Assembly: GCF_028823665.1 (NCBI RefSeq)
Contig: NZ_JAPEHV010000007.1
Location: 1-64,000 of the forward strand
Direction of reading: 5' to 3'
DNA length: 64,000 nt
Source of the DNA: Microbacterium sp. C7(2022)
GTDB lineage: Bacteria; Actinomycetota; Actinomycetes; Actinomycetales; Microbacteriaceae
Numbering within the stretch: the stretch's first letter is position 1; every line of letters starts with the position of its first letter. Under the pieces are notes generated by a model. It had not been told where the DNA came from, did no database searches, and saw only the letters and a program-made list of their open reading frames with translations. A program made the translations under genes and the position numbers. This document shows, piece after piece, positions 47,886-57,900 of the stretch.

Positions 47886-50800
47886 ATGGCGCCGGCGACA
47901 CGAAGAGGGATCTTCGCTGTCATCGCCGCGGTCATCCTCCTCGCTCTCGGCGCGGGGCTCGGCATCGTCGTTGGCGACGCGCTCGGCATTCGCACCGAGC
48001 CCGCCACGCAGATGCAGCCGGCCGCAGCCTCGGCACCGCCCGCGGCATCCGTCTCGCCGCCCCCGCAGATCACGGTCGAGAACGCGCCCGATTCGCCGCG
48101 CATCGCGGCCGCGATCGATGAGGTGATGGATGCCACGTCCGCCGTGGCGACCGAGGGTGTGGCATCCGTCACCCTCGCCCTGACCGGGGACGGTGAGAGC
48201 GACGCATATACGCTCACCGGAACCCCCGACGCCCTGCGCATCGAAGCCGAAGGCGAAGCCGGCGCCGCGCGCGGACTGTACGACATCGCCGCAGCGGTGC
48301 GCGCCGGCACTGACATCGCGGCGAACCTGGGCCAGACGGTGGCGTGGGAATTGCCGCTGCGCATCGTCGACATGGGCGCCGTCGCCGTCGAAGCCAACCC
48401 CGAAGAGTGGGAGCCCGGTACCAACTACTCCCACGTGTCGGAGGCGTTCCGAAACGCATACATTCCCGAAGCGCCATACGTCGACGACGCGGCGCTCGCC
48501 GCGGACTTCGAGGACTGGGACGCGTACCTGCGCCACACCGTCGCGCTGGGGTACAACGCCGTCGCGTGGTCGGGCTTCATCGAATACGCCACCTTCGCGA
48601 ACGCGCCCGAGGGGCCCGTCTACGCCGACGATGACGAGCACGTCGCCCGCGCGCTCGCGCTGCGCGAAGCGTTCACGCCGTTCTGGGATCGCGCCGAAGA
48701 ACTCGGCGTCACGATCTACCTCAAGAGCGACATGCTCGCCCTCACGCCCGAGCTCGATGCGTACTTCGCCGAGCACTACGGCGGCGCCGACACCGAGAAT
48801 CCGCAGCTGTGGGAGGTCTACACCGCGGCGCTCGACGAGATCTACGCCGACGTGCCGGCGCTCGCGGGCCTCCTCATCCGCATCGGCGAGGGCGGGGCGA
48901 TTTACGACCTGCCCGGCTGGGACTACTACTCGTCGCTGTCAGTGACGACGGTTGACGCGGTCCGCACGATGCTCACCGCCTTCACGGGTCATGCCGAAGC
49001 ATCCGATCGCGAAATCATCTTCCGCACGTGGTCGGTCGGCATCGGCGATGTGGGCGACATGCACACCGACGTCGCCTCGTACGAGCAGGTGCTGGCCGGC
49101 ATCGACTCGCCGGCGCTGATCGTGTCGACGAAGTACACGCTCGGCGACTACTACAGCTGGCTGCCGCTCAACAACACCCTCGAGCAGGGGGAACAGCGGC
49201 GCATCGTCGAGTTCCAGTCGCGGCGCGAGTTCGAGAACTTCGGTGCGTTCCCCAACGACCTGGGCACGCAGTACCAGTGGGCGATGCAGCAGCTTCTCAC
49301 CGCGAACCCGAACATCGAGGGCGTGTGGGTCTGGACGCAGGACGGCGGGCCCTGGCGCGCGGGCCCGATGACCTTGTACCTCAAGGCCGGGTTCTGGCAG
49401 TTGTACGAGCTCGACACGATGCTCGGCGCGGCGATCGCGCGCGACCCTGAGACCGATGTTGCCGGGGTCACCACCGCGTGGGCGCGCCAGTACTTCAGCG
49501 ACGACCCCGAGACGGTCGCGGCGATCGTGTCGGCGATGACGCACTCGCGTGAGGCGATCGAGCAGGGGCTGTACATCCAGCCCTTCGCTGATCAGCGGGT
49601 CTTCGCGATCGGGCTCGAACCGCCGCCCATGATGTGGATCTTCGAGTGGGACATCCTCACCGGCGACTCGGCCGTCCTCAACGTGCTGTACGCGATCACG
49701 CGCGACTCAGAGATCGGCGTCGATGGCGCGATCGCGCTCGGGCACACCGCGGTCGAGTCGGCGCAGGCGATGCGCGACGAGATCACGGCGACGGATGCCA
49801 CGACCTGGCGCGACCGCGAGATGTACGACGCGTTCGTCGACACGCTCGACTACGAGATCGACACCCTGCAGATGCTCGCGTCGTACCGCGAGATGGTGCT
49901 GCGTCAGGCGCAGCGGCACGACACTTTCACGGCCGAGTCCCACGACCAGTGGCAGGAGGCGCGCGACCAGTTCGTCGAGCGCGCGGATGCCCACGTCGCC
50001 GCCTACCAGGGCAACGTCGACTACCCGGCGTACAACGTGATCGCTGCCGAGCAGAACGTGCAGCGCGCCGACCGCGACCTCACGATGTCGTGGCTCGCTC
50101 GCATCTTGTTGGTTCTCGCGCTCGCATGGGCGTTCATCGGCATGCTGGCCGCGCGCACGCGGTTGGTGCGCCGGCCCGGGGCAGCGGCCGCGCGGGCGTC
50201 GTGGCTCGCCTCGACCCGGCCGTGGCGCGCACGAGAGTCGACCCTCGGGATGCTCCCGCTGGACCGCTGGCTGATGATCGGCGTGCCGGCCGGCCTCTTG
50301 GTGGCCACACGCCTGGTGCAGACGTCGTTCCTCGCGTGGTCGCATGCCCTCACGGTGCTGGCCGCGTGGCTGATCTTCACCCTGGTGGTGCGCATCCTGG
50401 TGGGGCGCCGCTCGCCGTGGCCGGTCATCGCCGCCGTCGGCGGTGCGGTGGTGTTCCGCTGCGTGTGGGTGCTCTTCGCGCTGTCGTTCACGGGCCCCGG
50501 CGGCTACTGGTTCGCGTTCTGGACCGACCCGCTGCTGCGCGTGATCTACATCACGGTCGCTTTCGCCCTGTTCGCGTGGGTGTTCGTGGTGGCCGGGTGG
50601 TCACTTGCCGCGCAGCTGGGCGGCCGGCGGGCGACGGGCATCGTCGTGACCGCGGTCGGCGCGGCGCTGCTGATCCCCGCCGCGGTGATCGCGAGCTTCG
50701 GGCTCGAGACGGCACTCACGGTGTGGAACGACGAAATGGGTCTGTTGCCGTGGGGGATGGCTCGCATCCTCGGCATCACGACGTTCCTCGAGATTCCGCT

Positions 50801-50900
50801 CGCGACGGCGTGGTACGCCGCCGGACTCGGCGCGGCGCTCGTCGTGGTGGGTCTGCTGCTGTCGATCCGCCGACGCGGCGACGCTCCCGCGACGATGTAA
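47886..50900 (+). CDS. Membrane-anchored glycoside hydrolase-like protein with polytopic C-terminus
   Basis: At 1004 residues, this protein has an N-terminal membrane segment (about residues 9-31) followed by a Pro/Ala-rich linker. A long extracytoplasmic region of about 650 residues recalls GH67-type alpha-glucuronidases: D-A-L-R-I-E-A-E-G-E-A-G-A-A-R-G-L-Y-D, L-R-I-V-D-M-G near residue 158, and an I-I-F-R-T-W barrel strand. The C-terminal 270 residues contain about seven hydrophobic helices. Such a catalytic domain fused to a polytopic membrane part is unusual; it may hydrolyse a cell-surface or environmental glycan. I could not assign catalytic acids securely. Confidence 0.7.
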   Translation: MAPATRRGIFAVIAAVILLALGAGLGIVVGDALGIRTEPATQMQPAAASAPPAASVSPPPQITVENAPDSPRIAAAIDEVMDATSAVATEGVASVTLALTGDGESDAYTLTGTPDALRIEAEGEAGAARGLYDIAAAVRAGTDIAANLGQTVAWELPLRIVDMGAVAVEANPEEWEPGTNYSHVSEAFRNAYIPEAPYVDDAALAADFEDWDAYLRHTVALGYNAVAWSGFIEYATFANAPEGPVYADDDEHVARALALREAFTPFWDRAEELGVTIYLKSDMLALTPELDAYFAEHYGGADTENPQLWEVYTAALDEIYADVPALAGLLIRIGEGGAIYDLPGWDYYSSLSVTTVDAVRTMLTAFTGHAEASDREIIFRTWSVGIGDVGDMHTDVASYEQVLAGIDSPALIVSTKYTLGDYYSWLPLNNTLEQGEQRRIVEFQSRREFENFGAFPNDLGTQYQWAMQQLLTANPNIEGVWVWTQDGGPWRAGPMTLYLKAGFWQLYELDTMLGAAIARDPETDVAGVTTAWARQYFSDDPETVAAIVSAMTHSREAIEQGLYIQPFADQRVFAIGLEPPPMMWIFEWDILTGDSAVLNVLYAITRDSEIGVDGAIALGHTAVESAQAMRDEITATDATTWRDREMYDAFVDTLDYEIDTLQMLASYREMVLRQAQRHDTFTAESHDQWQEARDQFVERADAHVAAYQGNVDYPAYNVIAAEQNVQRADRDLTMSWLARILLVLALAWAFIGMLAARTRLVRRPGAAAARASWLASTRPWRARESTLGMLPLDRWLMIGVPAGLLVATRLVQTSFLAWSHALTVLAAWLIFTLVVRILVGRRSPWPVIAAVGGAVVFRCVWVLFALSFTGPGGYWFAFWTDPLLRVIYITVAFALFAWVFVVAGWSLAAQLGGRRATGIVVTAVGAALLIPAAVIASFGLETALTVWNDEMGLLPWGMARILGITTFLEIPLATAWYAAGLGAALVVVGLLLSIRRRGDAPATM

Positions 50901-51019
50901 TCAGCCGGCGTCAGGCGGGCACGCGCTCGCCTGCGCGCACCGGCACGCTCCAGCGGTTGCCCACCGGAGGCAGCGGGCACACGCGATGCGGCCGTCGCGC
51001 GGCGGGCGCGGCATCCGAT

Positions 51020-51406
51020 TCAGACGCGAACCGAGTCGCTCGGGACGATCTCTTTGCCGAGCGGCATGAGCGAAACCGGAACCATCTTGAAGCTCGCGAT
51101 CCCGAGCGGGATGCCGATGATCGTGAGGCACATCGCGATGCCCGTGGTGATGTGCCCGATCGCCAGCCAGATGCCGGCGAAGATGACCCAGATGACGTTC
51201 CCGAGGAACGAGCCAACGCCCGCGCCGGGCTTGTCGACGATCGTCTGGCCGAACGGCCACAGGGCGTAGACCCCGATGCGGAACGATGCGATGCCCCACG
51301 GGATCGTGATGATCAGGATGCACAGCAGCACGCCAGCGGCCATGTAGGCGAGGAACATCCAGAACCCCGACAGGACGAGCCAGATGATGTTGAGGATCGT
51401 GCGCAC
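51020..51406 (-). CDS. YccF-family membrane protein
   Basis: This 128-residue protein starts at GTG 51406, giving the family's usual V-R-T-I-L-N-I-I-W-L-V-L-S-G-F-W; the ATG at 51424 is six codons upstream. Two repeated halves each carry I-I-T-I-P-W-G-I-A or I-I-G-I-P-L-G-I-A, followed by a hydrophobic region and L-W-P-F-G or L-M-P-L-G. This matches the duplicated YccF domain. The function is unknown. Confidence 0.88.
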   Translation of the reverse strand: MRTILNIIWLVLSGFWMFLAYMAAGVLLCILIITIPWGIASFRIGVYALWPFGQTIVDKPGAGVGSFLGNVIWVIFAGIWLAIGHITTGIAMCLTIIGIPLGIASFKMVPVSLMPLGKEIVPSDSVRV

Positions 51407-51473
51407 CCGTCCATGGTGACCCATCGCGGCTGGGAACGCCCCGCGAGGTGGGATGACATATTGACATATGGCA

Positions 51474-51493
51474 GCGTATGCTTCGGCATATGC
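51474..51493 (+). promoter_or_regulatory. Inverted repeat over the VapB start, likely operator
   Basis: GCGTATGC-TTCG-GCATATGC at 51474-51493 has arms that pair with one G-T and spans the ATG of the antitoxin. Just upstream, GACATATTGACATATG (51457-51472) gives two ACATAT half sites. Repeated ATATG-like boxes at a toxin-antitoxin start are typical autoregulatory sites. Confidence 0.5.
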
Positions 51494-51792
51494 GCACGAC
51501 AGTGATTCTTCCGGACGAGCTCTACCGCCAAGTGAAGGAAGCGGCGCGGGCGCGCGGTCGCACGGTGACGTCGTTCATGGAAGAAGCGTTGCAGCGTGAA
51601 CTCGCACGCCGGGACTCGTCGCTCGGCCCGGTGGATGTGCACCTCGCTCCACCCAGTGGATCGCGCGATTCGCGGCCGCTCGTTGATCTCACCGATAAGG
51701 AGGCCGTGTGGGCGGCGCTCGATGAGGGTGACTTCGCGGTACAGCAGATTCGTGCTTCTCACGCAGCCGACCGCCACGCGAGTGAGCGATGA
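51490..51792 (+). CDS. VapB-type ribbon-helix-helix antitoxin
   Basis: In this 100-residue protein, M-R-T-T-V-I-L-P-D-E-L-Y-R-Q-V-K-E-A-A at the start is the ribbon-helix-helix DNA-binding domain. The C-terminal half, with D-L-T-D-K-E-A-V-W-A-A-L-D, is the toxin-binding tail. The stop overlaps the toxin ATG by four bases, so the two are translationally coupled. Confidence 0.9.
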   Translation: MRTTVILPDELYRQVKEAARARGRTVTSFMEEALQRELARRDSSLGPVDVHLAPPSGSRDSRPLVDLTDKEAVWAALDEGDFAVQQIRASHAADRHASER

Positions 51793-52214
51793 AGATCCCG
51801 GACGTGAACGTGCTGGTGGCCGCTTTCAGGCTCGAGCATTCCGCACACGACGTGTCCCGGGCCTGGCTGCGCGAGACGCTCGAGTCGGGTGAGACGATCG
51901 GCTTGTCGAGCCTCGCGGCGACGGGCGCTGTGCGCGTGCTCACCAACCGCCGGATCTGGCCGGTGCCAGACTCGCTCGAGACGGCGCTCGGTCATATCGA
52001 CGCGCTGCGACAGAATGCGTCGGTGATCGACGTCCAGCCCGGGCGACGCCACTGGGAACTGTTCGCGCAACTGAGTCGGGATGCGGATGCACGGGGCAAC
52101 CTCGTCGCCGATGCGGCGCACGCGGCGATCGCCGTCGAGCACGGAGCGACGGTCGTGTCGTTCGATCGCGACTTCGCCCGGTTCCCGGGGCTTCGATGGG
52201 AACTGCCCGCTTAG
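51789..52214 (+). CDS. VapC-type PIN-domain ribonuclease toxin
   Basis: This 141-residue PIN-domain protein has the first acidic residue in I-P-D5-V-N-V-L-V-A-A-F. A later acidic cluster lies in N-L-V-A-D-A-A-H-A-A-I-A, and V-V-S-F-D-R-D-F is the final motif. It lacks an obvious glutamate at the second position, like many actinobacterial VapC proteins of this branch. It is expected to cut a structured RNA, often tRNA or rRNA, when free of VapB. Confidence 0.9.
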   Translation: MKIPDVNVLVAAFRLEHSAHDVSRAWLRETLESGETIGLSSLAATGAVRVLTNRRIWPVPDSLETALGHIDALRQNASVIDVQPGRRHWELFAQLSRDADARGNLVADAAHAAIAVEHGATVVSFDRDFARFPGLRWELPA

Positions 52215-52274
52215 GCGCGGCATCCGAGACCCGGCGCCGCCCGTGTCGGAGGCCCGACCTACAATTGGACGGTT

Positions 52275-54761
52275 ATGACCGACGCCTCTGCCTCCACGCC
52301 AATGATCATCACCGGCCAGGGGGACGGGGCGCGCTCCGACGATGACCTGCTCGCTGGGCTCAACCCGCAGCAGCGTGAAGCCGTCACCTATCGCGGGCAG
52401 GCCCTGCTCATCGTCGCCGGTGCCGGATCGGGCAAGACGAGCGTGCTCACGCGACGCGTGGCATCCCTTCTTCGCACGCGCGAAGCGTGGCCGAGCCAGA
52501 TCCTCGCGATCACGTTCACCAATAAGGCCGCCGGTGAGATGCGCGAGCGCGTCGAACAGTTGGTCGGCGAGTCGGCGCGCGGCATGTGGATCTCGACGTT
52601 CCACTCGGCGTGCGTGCGCATTCTGCGCCGCGAGGCCGAGCAGTTCGGTTTCACCAAGGCGTTCACGATCTACGACTCGGGCGACTCGCGTGCGCTGCTC
52701 AAGCGCCTGGTGAAAGAGCACGAAGCCGACGCGTACGGACTCACGCCCGCCGCCACCCAGAGCCGCATCTCGAAGCTCAAGAACGAACTCGCGGACGCTG
52801 AGTCGTACGCGCGGCAGGCGAACATGAGCGACCCCGCCGAGCGCGTGTTCGTCGAGCTGTTCGCCGCCTACCAGCGCGAACTGCAGCGCGCCAACGCGTT
52901 CGACTTCGACGACCTCATCGGTCAGACCGTCTACCTGTTCCGCGCGTTCCCGCACATCGCCGACGTCTACCGCCGCCGATTCCGCCACATCCTCGTTGAC
53001 GAGTATCAGGACACCAACCACGCGCAGTATGCGCTGATCCACGAGCTCACTCGACCCGTGGGATCGGATGCCGCGCCCACCGCGCACTCGAGCGGCATGA
53101 TGATCTTCGAACCCGAGCCGGCCGCCGACGACCCGGCCACGCAGGGTGCCTCGCTGACCGTGGTCGGCGACTCGGATCAGTCGATCTACGCGTTCCGCGG
53201 CGCCGACATCCGCAACATCAGCGAGTTCGAGCGCGACTACCCGGGTGCGAAGGTCGTGCTGCTCGAGCAGAACTACCGGTCGACGCAGAACATCCTCTCT
53301 GCCGCCAACGCGGTGATCAGTCACAACTTCGACCGCAAAGACAAGAAGCTGTGGACCGACGTCGGTGCCGGCGAGCAGATCATCGGCTTCACCGGCTACT
53401 CGCAGCACGACGAGGCGCAGTTCGTCGCTGACGAGATCGAGCGGCTGCACCGCGACGGGCACGCGTACTCCGAGATGGCGGTGTTCTACCGCACCAACTC
53501 GCAGTCCCGTGCGCTGGAAGAGATCTTCATCCGCTCGGCTCTGCCGTACAAGATCATGGGCGGCACGAAGTTCTACGACCGCGCCGAGATCAAGGACGCG
53601 ATGGCCTACCTCGTCGCGGTGGCGAACCCCGCCGACGAAATGGCGCTGCGCCGCATCATCAACCGGCCTCGACGCGGCATCGGCGACGTGACCATCGAGA
53701 CCATCGCGCGGTACGCGGCCGAGGAGCAGATCACGTTCCGCGACGCGCTCGCAAACCCCTCGGCCCTCGGCGTCGGACCCAAGATCCAGAAGGCGATCGC
53801 CAACCTCGACCAGGTGCTGGTCGAAGCGGCCGCGATCATGCTCCCTGCCTCGGGCGAACTCGCGCCCCCGACGGCCGTGGCCGAGGGTTTGCAGTTGCTG
53901 CTCGCCAAGAGCGGATACACCGAAGCGCTGCGGGCGACGAAGGACGCGCAAGACGAGGCGCGCATCGAGAACCTCGACGAACTCGTGGCGGTCGCGCGCG
54001 AGTTCGCACGCAACAACCCCGAGGGCACTGTCGTGGACTTCCTCGCCGAAGTCGCGCTGGTCGCCGACACCGACGACCTCGATGACGAGTCGGGAACCGT
54101 GTCGCTCATGACGCTGCACACGGCGAAGGGCCTGGAGTATGACGCCGTATTCGTCACGGGCGTCGAAGAAGACTTGATCCCGCATCGTATTTCGGCGGGC
54201 GAACCCGGTGGTCCGCAGGAAGAGCGGCGCCTGTTCTATGTCGGCATCACACGCGCGCGCAAGCGGCTCTACCTGTCGCTGGCCATGACCCGCGCGCAGT
54301 TCGGCGAGGTCACCGTCGCCATGCCCAGCCGCTTCTTGCAAGAGATCCCGGCCGATCTACTCCACTGGCGGCAGTCGCCCGGTGACGTGAACTCGCGCGG
54401 AGGCACCCAGTCGCGGGCGCTGAACGCGCGCCGGCCCGGGGGCGGGTTCGGCGGATCGGGATCGGGCGGCTTCGGTGGGTCGCGCTCGGGCCGCTACGGC
54501 GACGATCTGGTGCCACTCGGTAAGCGCGAGCCGCGCGCCGGGGGAGGCATCGAGAAGTTCGCCAACCGCATCCCGGCGAAGGTGCGCGACAACGGCGATA
54601 TGGAACTCGGACCGGGCGACCGCATTCGCCACGAAGACTTCGGCGAAGGTCGCGTCGACGCCATCACCGGCGAGGGTGCGAAGCGCATCGCGCACGTACG
54701 ATTCGACAGCGCCGGCCCCAAGAAGTTGCTCGTCAAAATCGCGCCGATCGAGAAGCTCTGA
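52275..54761 (+). CDS. pcrA: ATP-dependent DNA helicase PcrA/UvrD1
   Basis: This 828-residue SF1A helicase carries L-N-P-Q-Q-R-E-A-V at about residue 30 and Walker A V-A-G-A-G-S-G-K-T, followed by T-F-T-N-K-A-A, L-V-D-E-Y-Q-D-T-N, G-D-S-D-Q-S-I-Y-A-F-R-G-A and Q-N-Y-R-S. The terminal motifs are T-L-H-T-A-K-G-L-E-Y and Y-V-G-I-T-R-A. After a Gly/Ser-rich linker the C-terminal Tudor-like segment (G-D-R-I-R-H-E-D-F-G-E-G) that binds RNA polymerase is present. It is the housekeeping repair helicase, quite different from the island's UvrD-nuclease. Confidence 0.93.
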   Translation: MTDASASTPMIITGQGDGARSDDDLLAGLNPQQREAVTYRGQALLIVAGAGSGKTSVLTRRVASLLRTREAWPSQILAITFTNKAAGEMRERVEQLVGESARGMWISTFHSACVRILRREAEQFGFTKAFTIYDSGDSRALLKRLVKEHEADAYGLTPAATQSRISKLKNELADAESYARQANMSDPAERVFVELFAAYQRELQRANAFDFDDLIGQTVYLFRAFPHIADVYRRRFRHILVDEYQDTNHAQYALIHELTRPVGSDAAPTAHSSGMMIFEPEPAADDPATQGASLTVVGDSDQSIYAFRGADIRNISEFERDYPGAKVVLLEQNYRSTQNILSAANAVISHNFDRKDKKLWTDVGAGEQIIGFTGYSQHDEAQFVADEIERLHRDGHAYSEMAVFYRTNSQSRALEEIFIRSALPYKIMGGTKFYDRAEIKDAMAYLVAVANPADEMALRRIINRPRRGIGDVTIETIARYAAEEQITFRDALANPSALGVGPKIQKAIANLDQVLVEAAAIMLPASGELAPPTAVAEGLQLLLAKSGYTEALRATKDAQDEARIENLDELVAVAREFARNNPEGTVVDFLAEVALVADTDDLDDESGTVSLMTLHTAKGLEYDAVFVTGVEEDLIPHRISAGEPGGPQEERRLFYVGITRARKRLYLSLAMTRAQFGEVTVAMPSRFLQEIPADLLHWRQSPGDVNSRGGTQSRALNARRPGGGFGGSGSGGFGGSRSGRYGDDLVPLGKREPRAGGGIEKFANRIPAKVRDNGDMELGPGDRIRHEDFGEGRVDAITGEGAKRIAHVRFDSAGPKKLLVKIAPIEKL

Positions 54762-54834
54762 CCGGTCGCGCGGAAGCGTAACTCGTGCGCTCCAAAAAGT
54801 GGTGCGGATCAGGCCGCATCAGGGGCTATCTTTA

Positions 54835-54925
54835 GATCACTGCACACCTCCCCAGCCAAGTGATCGACGAGTTCGCGACACGCAACGTCGCGGGAGTAGC
54901 ATCCACTCGTCGTATGGCTGGGGAG
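54835..54925 (+). ncRNA. Structured 5' leader of the secreted repeat protein, candidate cis-regulatory RNA
   Basis: Three nested perfect stems lie between pcrA and the GTG start at 54931. P1 pairs 54848-54858 with 54915-54925 (11 pairs, CTCCCCAGCCA/TGGCTGGGGAG). P2 pairs 54865-54872 with 54905-54912 (8 pairs). P3 pairs 54874-54879 with 54887-54892 (6 pairs). GATCACT at 54835-54841 could also pair with 54859-54865, giving a pseudoknot that shares one base with P2. The 3' strand of P1 contains the Shine-Dalgarno GGGGAG, so the fold would hide the ribosome site. I do not recognise a known riboswitch class. Confidence 0.6.
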
Positions 54926-54930
54926 CACCT

Positions 54931-57900
54931 GTGACCACCACTGTTTCCGCGCACCGCACGCGCATCATCGCCGTTCTTACGGTGCTCGCCGTCGTCTTCT
55001 CGGCCTTCGGCACCGTCGCCACATCGAGCCCCGCGCGCGCCGCCGAGACCGGCTCTGTCTCAGGCATCGTGACCGGGCCGACCGGGCTGCCGATGGCAGA
55101 GGTCGAGGTTCGCGTGCACCGCATACAGATGGTCGACGGCACCCGGTACTGGAGGTACGTTGACGAAACCACGACCGACGCGCTCGGTGTCTACACGTTC
55201 GTCGGCCTCGCGCCCGACGCCTACACCCTTGAAGTCTTGACGAGCACGGGCGAGCTGCGAGCCGACGGCCAGGTGATCGGGGAGTGGTGGCACGATCAGC
55301 CCGACGAGCGCTCCGCCACAGCCTTCGAAATCGCCGAGGGCGACACGCTCATCGACATGAACTTTCAGGTCGACGTCAAGGCGACCGTGTCGGGCCGTGT
55401 CACGGACCCGGACGGATCCGGAGTGACGCTGGCCAGCGTCTCGCTCATGCGGTGGACCGAGGTTGACGGCGACGGCTACTGGGATGCGGTCTCGACCGGC
55501 AACGCTGACAACAACGGCAACTACACAGCGATGGCCTCGCAAGCCGGTCGGTACACGCTGCGTGTGGAGACGTCGCGCTCGAGCGGCATGCTCGGCGCGT
55601 GGTGGGGCGGCGCAGCATCGGCCGAGTCGGCGACCACGTTCGATCTCGAGCCGGGTGACGTCCTCAGCGACATGGACATCGCACTCGACGCCGGCGGCGT
55701 GATCGAGGGCACGGTCACACGCGCCGATACGGGTGCGCCGGTGCCTACGGTCTTCGTTCGGCTGAGCAAGCTGGTGACGCACTCGACCGGATCATCATGG
55801 CAGGCGATCAGCCCGCCCGAGGTGACCGGCCAGTCCGGAACGTTCCGCGCCATCGGCCTCGAGACCGGCACCTACCGGGTCGAGTTCGACCCGCACAATC
55901 CGTATCTGCTGGGGCAGTGGTGGCCGGATGCCGCAGCCGCCGCAGACGCACAGGTAATCGATGTCGTAGCCGGGGAGACGACCTCCTCCATCGACGCGGC
56001 GCTCGCCGTCGGTGCTTCGATCTCGGGCACGGTGTCGCACACCGGCGGTGGCGCGCACGCGTATGGCTCAGTTGATCTGTACCGCTGGGCGGACGAGCCG
56101 CAGGCGCGCTGGGTATCTGCGAGCAGCACGATGAGCGATCAGAACGGTCACTACGCGTTCGTCGGCCTGCGCGAAGGCACGTACACCCTGCGCTTCTTGG
56201 CCGGGCAGACCGGACTGCCGAGCGAATGGTGGAACAACCAGCGCGGTGCCGAATCGGCGCAGGCGCTTGTCGTCGAGCCGGGCGAGGCCGTCACCGATAT
56301 CGACGCAGAACTCGGCTACGCCGACGCCCTCGTCTCGGCTGAGCCGACGATCGATGGTTCGCTCGTCGTCGGGCAGATCGTCACCGCGCAGCCCGGCGAC
56401 TGGGCCGAAGGCACGTCGTTCACGTACCAGTGGGCAGCCGATGGCGTGCCGCTCGAGGGCGAAACCTCGGCGACGTTGACCATCACCCAGGCCCTCACCG
56501 CGCAGCGCGTAAGCGTCGCGGTGACCGGAACGAAGCTCGGCTACACCCCCGTGACGCGGGAATCCGCGGCATCCGTCCCTGTCTCCGGTGGTGCTCTCGC
56601 CACGACCGTGCCGACCATCGCGGGGACCGTGGCCGTCGGCTCGGTCCTCACCGCAGGAGTGAGCGGGTGGACACCCGACACGACGTTCACGTATCGCTGG
56701 CTCGCCGATGGTGCGACCATCAGCGGCGCGACGTCGTCGAAGCTCACGCTCACGAGCGCCCTGCAGGGCAAGCGGATCTCGGTCGCCGTGACGGGGCAGC
56801 GCGAGTTCTATGTGTCGGCGTCGAAGACGTCCGCCCAGACCGCGAGAGTGATCCTCGCAGGCACGCCCACCGTGAGCGGCAGCGCGATCGTCGGCTCGAC
56901 GCTCACCGCGAAGGCGGGGACGTGGACGAGCAGCACGGCGCTGAAGTACCAGTGGTACGGCAACGGCTCCGCGATCAGTGGGGCAACGGCATCCACCTAC
57001 AAGATCTCGAGCTACCGCAGCGGGCAGAAGATCACTGTCGCGGTGACCGGCAGCAAGAGCGGCTACGCGACCGTCACGAAGTCGTCGGCATCCACGTCGT
57101 ACGTCATGCGCCCCTCGACGCCTACGATCTCGGGCACTCTCGCCTACGGCTCGACCGTCACAGCAAAGCCGAACACCTGGACGACCGGCACCACGTTCTC
57201 GTACCAGTGGTACGCCAACGGTGTGGCGATCTCGGGCGCGACGAAGTCGACCTTCAAGATCGGGTCGAGCCAGAAGGCGAAGCAGCTGTCGGTCAAGGTG
57301 ACGGGGCGCAAGTCCGGGCATCCGACCGTCGCAAAGACCTCGGCCAAGTCCGCGAAGGTCGCCACGGCCGCTACTCCCACCATCTCGGGTACCCGGGCCG
57401 TTGGGTACACGCTGACCGCGAATCGCGGCACCTGGACGAGCTCGACGACGTTCTCGTACCAGTGGTACGCGAACGGCACCGCGATCTCGGGCGCGACGAA
57501 GTCAACGCTGAAGCTGGGATCGAGCCAGGCAAGCAAGCAGATCACCGTCAAGGTGACCGGCCGGAAGTCGGGCTACGCGACCGTGGCGAAGACCTCGAGT
57601 GCGACCACGCGTGTCATGAAGCCGGGCACGCCGTCGATCTCGGGATCGCCCACCGTGACGCGCACGCTCACTGCGCAGACCGGCTCGTGGACGACGGGCA
57701 CGACGTTCCGCTACCAGTGGTACGTCGGCAGCACCGCGATTTCGGGCGCCACGAAGTCGACGCTCAAGGTCTCGTCGTCGTGGGCGGGCAAGACGATCAA
57801 GGTGAAGGTGACCGGCTCGCGTTCGGGGTACCAGACAGCTTCGAAGCTGTCGGCCGCAACGAGAACCGTGGGCTACCCGAGTGTGACGGCACCGTCCAGC

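Noticed and set aside
49634..51505. 623-residue plus-strand open frame
   Set aside because: It is an alternative frame of the glycosidase-like gene, extremely rich in Arg/Gly/Ala, and crosses several real gene ends. It has no domain character.
51759..54341. 860-residue minus-strand open frame
   Set aside because: It is antisense to vapC and pcrA, both of which have complete motif sets. Long antisense frames are expected in high-G+C genes.
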